64,000 nucleotides of DNA from Gardnerella vaginalis (GTDB lineage Bacteria > Actinomycetota > Actinomycetes > Actinomycetales > Bifidobacteriaceae), in contig NZ_KQ956830.1 in the NCBI RefSeq assembly GCF_001546485.1, forward strand, positions 120,366 to 184,365, in the 5' to 3' direction. Under the pieces are notes generated by a model, which was not told where the DNA came from, did not search any database, and saw only the letters and a program-made list of their open reading frames with translations. Position numbers and translations under genes: made by a program. Below, in pieces: positions 57,389 through 64,000 of the stretch; within the stretch, counting starts at the first letter, position 1; the number at the start of each line of letters is the position of its first letter.

Positions 57389-58444
57389 ATGACTATTGCA
57401 ACTGTTGAACGTTATGCGCATATGCTTGATGCCGCAAGTCGAGGCGGCTACGCATACCCAGCTATTAATGTTACGAGCACCCAAACGCTGAATGCAGCTC
57501 TACAGGGATTTGCAGAGGCTGAGTCTGACGGCATTATTCAAGTATCTGTTGGTGGTTCTGCTTATTTTTCTGGGCAATCTGTGAATAATCGCGTAATAGG
57601 CTCTCTTGCTTTTGCTGCTTTTGCGCATGAAGTTGCAGCACAATATCCAAATATAACTATTGCTCTTCACACAGATCATTGCGCTGAATCTTATTTAGAT
57701 GATTGGATTCGTCCGCTTTTAGCTAAGGAAGCGGAGCAGGTTAAGCATGGTGCCGAGCCTCTGTTCCAATCGCATATGTGGGATGGTTCGACTGTGCCTT
57801 TGCAACATAATTTGGATGTAGCGCAGGAGTTACTTGATGTTTCACAAAAGGCGCGTACTATTCTCGAAATTGAAATCGGTGTAGTTGGCGGTGAAGAAGA
57901 TGGTCATCGTGCCGATATTGATGAGCGCCTATATTCAACACCTGAAGATGCTATGCAAGTAGTAGAAAAACTTGGCTTAGGTGAGCGTGGCAGATATATG
58001 GCAGCGTTTACTTTTGGCAATGTTCATGGTGCGTATAAGCCAGGTGTTGTGAAATTGCATCCGCACTTGCTGCAAGAAATTCAGCAAGCAGTGTATGAAC
58101 GATATAAAGATATTTGCGATACTCGTACGTTTGGCGCGTCGAGAAAGCCTTTCTTGTTGGTATTTCACGGCGGATCTGGTTCAACTCCTCAAGAGATTGC
58201 TGAAGCTGTGCGTTACGGCGTAGTCAAAATGAACATTGATACGGATACGCAATACGCTTTTACTCGGGCTATCGCAGGACATATGTTTAGTAATTATGAT
58301 GCTGTGCTGAAAATAGATGGTGAAGTTGGCGAAAAGAAATTATACGATCCTCGTTCATGGGGGCGTGAAGCTGAAAAAGCTATGGCACAACGTGTCGTAG
58401 AAGCGTGCGTGCAGTTAGGCTCTGCCGGAAAAGCGTTACAGTAG
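57389..58444 (+). CDS. fba: Fructose-bisphosphate aldolase class II
   Basis: A 351-residue zinc-dependent aldolase of glycolysis/gluconeogenesis. The zinc ligand region HTDHCAES, FQSHMWDGST, the VVGGEEDG loop and LVFHGGSGSTPQEI with VVKMNIDTDTQYAF are intact. ATG 57389 matches the family start; the frame is open from 57299. GATAAT lies 6 bases before the ATG and no proper ribosome binding site is seen, so a leaderless mRNA is possible. Confidence 0.95.
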   Translation: MTIATVERYAHMLDAASRGGYAYPAINVTSTQTLNAALQGFAEAESDGIIQVSVGGSAYFSGQSVNNRVIGSLAFAAFAHEVAAQYPNITIALHTDHCAESYLDDWIRPLLAKEAEQVKHGAEPLFQSHMWDGSTVPLQHNLDVAQELLDVSQKARTILEIEIGVVGGEEDGHRADIDERLYSTPEDAMQVVEKLGLGERGRYMAAFTFGNVHGAYKPGVVKLHPHLLQEIQQAVYERYKDICDTRTFGASRKPFLLVFHGGSGSTPQEIAEAVRYGVVKMNIDTDTQYAFTRAIAGHMFSNYDAVLKIDGEVGEKKLYDPRSWGREAEKAMAQRVVEACVQLGSAGKALQ

Positions 58445-58541
58445 ATTTTTGCGTTTGACTTGCGTTGTTATCTTGATGATTCGGTAGGGGCGTAGCGCTA
58501 GTCTGGTCAGGTAGGAATTATGCTTATTTGAGCGGCGCTAG

Positions 58542-59864
<1,323 letters not shown>

Positions 59865-59894
59865 AATTGTTTATTAGCTGATGATTAACTTAAC

Positions 59895-59930
59895 AAAACG
59901 GCACTTCTCAATCGAGAGTGTCGTTTTGGT
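59895..59930 (+). terminator. Terminator after purA
   Basis: A 14-bp interrupted stem (59895-59909 with 59914-59927) with an AATC loop and a short T run. It overlaps any crcB start upstream of 59930, which argues for a later crcB start. Confidence 0.75.
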
Positions 59931-59959
59931 TTATGACAAGAGTTTTGAAAAGAGTGAAA

Positions 59960-60466
59960 ATGAAGAGAGTAAGCAAAAAAAATCAGAAAAATAATCGCCG
60001 CTTATACCTTTTAGTTTTTATTGGCGGTACTTTAGGAGCATTTGTGCGTGGAATAATTTCTTCCTATGCGCACATAATTCAGCCAGTAGATGGTCAGTCT
60101 TCTATATTCGGTCAGCTTACTTTAGGTACTTTCCTATCTAATATGATTGCTTGCTTTATTTTTGCTTTTGTTACTGCAATAGCAGTTAAGGCGTTACCGG
60201 CGGAAAAGCAAGCTTTGTTTAAATATGCTCTTGGAACAGGCTTTTGCGGCGGATTGTCAACTATGTCTACTTTCGCATTTGAAGGTGCTATGTCGCTTAT
60301 TGCTCCGCGCATGACGTTTGCTATTTTGGGTATGATTTTTTCTTTGATTTTTGGCGTTCTCATGGCATTCTTTGGAAGTTGGGTTGGAACAAGAATTGCA
60401 AAATGTATCAATAGAAAGCGGGAACAAACTGTTGTAGAAGCTAATACTAAGGCGGTGAAACAATGA
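59960..60466 (+). CDS. crcB: Fluoride channel CrcB/Fluc, first subunit
   Basis: 168 residues from the ATG at 59960 (MKRVSKKNQKNNRR), with a basic N-terminus and four transmembrane helices. The Fluc motif GTGFCGGLSTMSTF is present. Fluc channels export fluoride as dual-topology dimers; tandem crcB genes often encode heterodimers. The ATG at 59933 is an alternative start. It overlaps the second crcB by 4 bases. No fluoride riboswitch is visible upstream. Confidence 0.88.
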   Translation: MKRVSKKNQKNNRRLYLLVFIGGTLGAFVRGIISSYAHIIQPVDGQSSIFGQLTLGTFLSNMIACFIFAFVTAIAVKALPAEKQALFKYALGTGFCGGLSTMSTFAFEGAMSLIAPRMTFAILGMIFSLIFGVLMAFFGSWVGTRIAKCINRKREQTVVEANTKAVKQ

Positions 60467-60873
60467 ATTCATTGTACGTTTTTACTATATTTGTTTTGCC
60501 TTGCTTTTTTGGCGGTTTAGGCGCTGTTTTAAGATGCGCCATGACTAAAAAAATTGCTGCAAGCCATAATAGTAGAGTTCCTGTTGCAACTCTGTTTATT
60601 AATTGTTTAGCTTCGTTTGCTTTAGGAGTTGTTTCTAATGTTTTCATGGTTGCAGTAGCGATTTTTGGCGCTAATGTTGTTTATTTGATGATTTTAGGAT
60701 TTTTGGGTGGATTCTCAACTTTTTCTACTGCAATTTTTGAAGGTGTGGAGCTTATTCAAAGAAAGCGCATAAAAGATGGCATTTTTCTGCTTTGCGCGGA
60801 GTTGATTGCGCCATTTTTGGCTGCTTCTGTTGGTTATATTGTTTCGCAGATATTGTTATTGTACATATTTTAG
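60463..60873 (+). CDS. crcB: Fluoride channel CrcB/Fluc, second subunit
   Basis: 136 residues, four transmembrane helices, with GFLGGFSTFSTAIFE as the Fluc motif and NCLASFALG in helix 2. ATGA overlap with the first copy shows co-translation, so the two probably assemble as a heterodimer of opposite orientation. Confidence 0.9.
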   Translation: MNSLYVFTIFVLPCFFGGLGAVLRCAMTKKIAASHNSRVPVATLFINCLASFALGVVSNVFMVAVAIFGANVVYLMILGFLGGFSTFSTAIFEGVELIQRKRIKDGIFLLCAELIAPFLAASVGYIVSQILLLYIF

Positions 60874-60894
60874 TATTTAAAAGTTAAGCATTGT

Positions 60895-62280
60895 GTGCAG
60901 AATCGAGTTGTAGTGAATTTTAAGAATGTAGCGAGCTTTTTAAGTAAGTGGTCAAAGCAAATATCAGAAACTTTTTGTCAGCTTCGCTGGAAAGTAATAT
61001 TAGCGGGCGTATTCGTTGGCGCAGTTTCCGGTTCGCTTGTAGCTTCCTACAGACTTGGTATTGAGTATGGTACAGATTTTGCGCGCTGGATGTATTTGCA
61101 AATGTGGCATAATGCGTGGTGGATTGTGCCATGTGTAGTTTTTGCTATAATTGCCGGTCTCATTATTGGATGGATGAGTATTAAAGAAAGTATGGCTTCC
61201 GGAAGCGGTATTCCGCAAGTTGTGGGCTACGTTCGGCGCGGATTAAATATGCGCTGGAACACTATTTTACCGGTACGTTTTGTTGGTGGTTTGCTAGGTT
61301 CTTTATTTGGATTGTCGCTTGGGCGTGAAGGCCCGTCAATTCAAATTGGCGCGTGTGGCGCACAGATGTTGTCACGAATTTTCCGCAAAGGCAAGCGTGA
61401 CGACATACAAGAACATTATATTGTAACTGCTGGCGCTGCTGCTGGTTTATCGGCAGCATTTTCTGCTCCTCTTTCTGGCGTTATGTTTGCGATGGAAGAA
61501 GTGCAGCGTGGCTTAACTTCAACTGTTCTTATGGGTGCTGCTGTTGCTTCTTTGTGTGCTGATTTTGTTTCGCAGACATGTTTCGGTTTGCGACCGGTTT
61601 TAGATTTCGGGCAAATTCCAGACTTGCCAATGGGATTGCATATTTGGCTTATTCCACTTGGTATTTTTGCTGGATTTGTGGGCTCTTTAATGAATCGTTC
61701 ACTTCTTGGCTTACAAACGTTGTATGGTTATTTGCCTCAGTGGATGCCGGTTGCGGTAGCCTGCTTAATTGCGATTCCAGTCGGCTTGTTCCTTCCTGAA
61801 GTACTTGGCGGCGGCTCTAATCTTGTTCGTCTTTCAGAGTATGGGAAAATAAGTATTGCAATGCTCTGTTTGCTTTTTGTTGCAAAAATGCTGTTTACTT
61901 CTACAAGTTTTGGTTGCGGTGCTCCTGGGGGTATTTTTATGCCGATTCTTGCTGTGGGTGCGCTCGCAGGCGGGGTAGCAGCTCGTGGTATTACTAGTGT
62001 TTCAGCATTTGGTATTGATGCAAAATTCGTATCTGTGTTCGCAGTCTGTGTGATGGCTGGTACGTTGTCTGCTTCTGTAAAAGCTCCTTTGACTTCGATT
62101 TTGCTAACAGTTGAAATGTCTGGAACTATGATTCATACACTTCCAGTTGCAGCTTCCGCGTTTATTGCGCTGCTTATTTCGGATATTCTAAAAACTAAGC
62201 CAATTTATGGGGAACTTCTTGAGCGTTATATGCAGTCTCATGGAGATCTTGTGCTTAATCACGCACTGACTTTGGAATAA
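60895..62280 (+). CDS. ClC family chloride channel/antiporter
   Basis: A 461-residue ClC protein with GSGIPQV, GREGPSIQIG (gating Glu) and GAPGGIFMP, the three anion-pathway motifs. The GREGPS form is that of H+/Cl- antiporters rather than the fluoride-selective subgroup, although the location behind two crcB genes hints at a shared anion-stress role. It starts with GTG 22 bases after the crcB stop; no strong ribosome binding site is seen. Confidence 0.9.
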   Translation: MQNRVVVNFKNVASFLSKWSKQISETFCQLRWKVILAGVFVGAVSGSLVASYRLGIEYGTDFARWMYLQMWHNAWWIVPCVVFAIIAGLIIGWMSIKESMASGSGIPQVVGYVRRGLNMRWNTILPVRFVGGLLGSLFGLSLGREGPSIQIGACGAQMLSRIFRKGKRDDIQEHYIVTAGAAAGLSAAFSAPLSGVMFAMEEVQRGLTSTVLMGAAVASLCADFVSQTCFGLRPVLDFGQIPDLPMGLHIWLIPLGIFAGFVGSLMNRSLLGLQTLYGYLPQWMPVAVACLIAIPVGLFLPEVLGGGSNLVRLSEYGKISIAMLCLLFVAKMLFTSTSFGCGAPGGIFMPILAVGALAGGVAARGITSVSAFGIDAKFVSVFAVCVMAGTLSASVKAPLTSILLTVEMSGTMIHTLPVAASAFIALLISDILKTKPIYGELLERYMQSHGDLVLNHALTLE

Positions 62281-62440
62281 GTGAGGATTATTTAATTTTT
62301 TATTGAAATAATTTCATAGTATTAACGCGAGTTTTAAACACAGTTTTTGAGTTAGATTGGTCTAAATCAGCTTTCAATGTTTTAACCACATTGCTGCGAT
62401 TCCATTGCATACCAGCTTGCTTATGCGTTTCAATAGGCGC

Positions 62441-63583
62441 ATGAGTATGAATATGAATGCAAATAATAAACTGGCTGATGCTACTATTGGTAACGTTTCT
62501 GGCAGTAGTAGTGTGCGTGTAGGGGAACTGCAAAACACGCAGCGTTATGTTTATCCTCCCCAGGCATCAGCGCAATCGCACAATAGTGGAGTGCCTGGTA
62601 TTGCAGAGTCTGTAAAAGCAGCTTCGGAAGATCATACGATAATGACTGTATTGCCTCAATATTCTCGTAGCACAACCAGTAGTACTGTTCGTTCGACGCA
62701 AGAATATGCACAGGAGCAAATGGTGTGTGGGACGTTGTCTCCGTTGCCCTCAAATATCCTAGTGGGGACTGCTGCAACTGATGGCATTGGATTGAGTACG
62801 TCATTATCGTTACTTGCTCGTCATTTAACTATGCGTGGACATCATGTTGCACTTGTTGATGCTGATTTGGTGCATGGCGGTTTAGATGTGCTACTCGGCT
62901 TAGAATCTGATGAAGGTCGTCGTTTACAAGAAGTTGAGGCACCGTTAGGTCACTGTGATGGCTATGTATTGTGTAATGAGCTAGTGCACTGGGATGGAGT
63001 TGATGTTTTAGCGTTTGCTCCGTGGCAAGGTAAGCGGCCGGAACCGTGGGTAGTTGAGGCTGCTATTCGCGCTTTAGCTGAAGCCTGTGATGTAGTTATT
63101 GTAGATATTGGTGCTGGTGAAGTTGCGATGCAGGCTTACAAGAGTATTCCTCAGCTTGCTAATTTAGCAACATTGGCTGCTGTTGAATTATCTGTACTTG
63201 ATTTAGCTCGTTTTCGTGCTTTCTTTCAAAGGTTTAATAGTGTATACAGTGATGGTGATGGTTCTTGCAATAAATTTGGGGCGATAGGTTTAGCGCCGCG
63301 TGGATTAACACAAAAATCGTATGTTTTACATATTGATGAAGCCGCTGAATATTTAACAATTCCAATATTGGGTTCGTTATCTTATGATGCGCGTATGTAT
63401 GCGAGCATTGTTGGTGGGTATGGTATCCGAGGTATTTCAGCGCCAATGAAAGCGACTATGAAACAGATTGAACGTTGGCTTTTGGGAGATGTTATTGCGC
63501 GTACAAAAGATACAGTAGCTCAATATCGAAGAGTGCAATATCGTCATTTACAGCATACTGGGGGCAGGTATGGTAGTGAGTAA
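62441..63583 (+). CDS. Tad-locus MinD/ParA-like protein (Ssd/TadZ type)
   Basis: About 380 residues from the ATG at 62441 (MSMNMNANNK), with AGG shortly before. A variable, Ser-rich N-terminus (to about 110) precedes a ParA/MinD-like domain. The P-loop is degenerate: GTAATDGIGLST lacks the usual Lys pair. VALVDADLVHGGLDVLLGL and VVIVDIGAG are retained. This matches actinobacterial septum-site/CpaE-like proteins encoded at the start of tad pilus loci, where they place the machinery. It overlaps tadA by 14 bases. Confidence 0.8.
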   Translation: MSMNMNANNKLADATIGNVSGSSSVRVGELQNTQRYVYPPQASAQSHNSGVPGIAESVKAASEDHTIMTVLPQYSRSTTSSTVRSTQEYAQEQMVCGTLSPLPSNILVGTAATDGIGLSTSLSLLARHLTMRGHHVALVDADLVHGGLDVLLGLESDEGRRLQEVEAPLGHCDGYVLCNELVHWDGVDVLAFAPWQGKRPEPWVVEAAIRALAEACDVVIVDIGAGEVAMQAYKSIPQLANLATLAAVELSVLDLARFRAFFQRFNSVYSDGDGSCNKFGAIGLAPRGLTQKSYVLHIDEAAEYLTIPILGSLSYDARMYASIVGGYGIRGISAPMKATMKQIERWLLGDVIARTKDTVAQYRRVQYRHLQHTGGRYGSE

Positions 63584-64000
63584 GAGTAATACTCGTGACA
63601 TAGATTTTGGTATCTTACAGGAATTTGCTGCTGATTTGCATGTTACTGATATGGTTATAAGTGAAGAAGGTCGTGTTTGGGTGGATCGAGGACAAGGTTT
63701 ACGTGAGTGTGTGCCTCGTGTGCCTTTACGAAATCCTACATTGCTACGAGAATATGCGGTATGGCTTTGCGCTCAGCTTGGTAAAAGACTTGATGATGCT
63801 TGTCCTATAGCTGACGCTTCAAGTAAATCTGGTATTCGTATTCATGCAGTATTGGCGCCAGTCGTTGCGCAAGGTGCGGCATTGTCTATTCGTTTCCCTT
63901 CGATCAAACGTTGTGATTTGTTATCTTTAAGTAATCAAGGTATGTTCCCTCAAGAATTAGCATATATGTTGAGCGTATTAGTGCAGTTAAGAGCCAATAT
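63570..64000 (+). CDS. tadA: Tad pilus assembly ATPase TadA/CpaF (partial, 3' end outside window)
   Basis: Frame from the ATG at 63570 to the window edge (143 codons). MVVSKSNTRDIDFG is followed by the N-terminal domain of secretion ATPases: VTDMVISEEGRVWVDRG, then SGIRIHAVLAPV and ALSIRFPS. The Walker motifs lie beyond the window. It overlaps the ssd-like gene by 14 bases, and GGGGGCAGG lies just upstream of the ATG. It powers assembly of Flp/Tad pili. Type is clear, but confirmation needs the missing part. Confidence 0.82.
   Translation, partial: MVVSKSNTRDIDFGILQEFAADLHVTDMVISEEGRVWVDRGQGLRECVPRVPLRNPTLLREYAVWLCAQLGKRLDDACPIADASSKSGIRIHAVLAPVVAQGAALSIRFPSIKRCDLLSLSNQGMFPQELAYMLSVLVQLRAN

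Noticed and set aside
59865..59959. Fluoride riboswitch upstream of crcB
   Set aside because: The leader holds only the purA terminator; the aptamer's conserved elements are absent.
60895..62280. Fluoride-specific ClC (CLC-F)
   Set aside because: GSGIP and GREGPS are those of chloride-type ClC proteins; only the neighbourhood suggests fluoride.

Overview
The window comes from a low-GC member of the Bifidobacteriaceae, almost certainly Gardnerella. The diagnostic gene is a cholesterol-dependent cytolysin at 43762-45312 with the vaginolysin undecapeptide EKTGLVWEPWR and the Y-x-Y-x14-R-S CD59-binding motif. Actinobacterial families support this: MurT/GatD, DUF2469, DUF4032, an Arg/Asp-rich Rho, a Nudix-phosphatase MutT1 next to ppk, and an HspR-type HAIR operator. 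Most of the sequence is ordinary chromosome. I see no prophage, insertion sequence, rRNA or CRISPR array.

Layout. 0-1.4 kb: 5' part of a DUF348/G5 (Rpf-like) surface protein, a likely 6C-type small RNA and tRNA-Thr. 1.5-8.8 kb: membrane Ser/Thr kinase, two tail-to-tail DsbA-like proteins, MsmK-type sugar ABC ATPase, DUF4032 protein, tRNA-Lys. 8.8-18.2 kb: redoxin, ftsY, a divergent amt, a cluster of DnaA-box-like sequences, MATE exporter, dnaB, murT-gatD. 18.2-27 kb: upp, a small conserved gene, mutT1 and ppk on the minus strand, interrupted by two plus-strand AAA ATPase/DUF4143 genes. Each ATPase has its own direct-repeat array at the promoter, and the second also has a helically phased array of about 21 bp. 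27-34.8 kb: glycerol facilitator, gluQ, a small HTH protein, yggS, FAH-family hydrolase, and clpB under a perfect HAIR operator. 34.9-43.7 kb: a candidate 42-residue peptide next to a three-gene ABC-2 operon, rmuC, a phosphoribosyltransferase-like protein with a metallothionein-like tail, a TrmH-family methyltransferase and a second ABC exporter. 43.7-52.4 kb: vly, gatCAB, a GNAT acetyltransferase with DUF2469, and an FAD oxidoreductase. 52.6-62.3 kb: rho, aminotransferase, Lrp regulator, chorismate mutase, fba, purA, two crcB genes and a ClC transporter. 62.4-64 kb: start of a tad pilus locus (ssd/tadZ, tadA).

Functional threads. Cell-envelope building (MurT/GatD, kinase, DsbA pair) and tRNA charging (GatCAB, GluQRS) are present. 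Replication and transcription are represented by DnaB and Rho, and stress handling by ClpB, Ppk and MutT1. Several genes have TANNNT-N7-ATG starts without a ribosome binding site, so leaderless mRNAs look common. The least explained items are the phased dyad array and 33-bp repeats at 22.9-23.2 kb, the Cys-rich repeat protein at 39.75-40.6 kb, the peptide/ABC cassette at 35 kb and the DnaA-box cluster at 12.7 kb.
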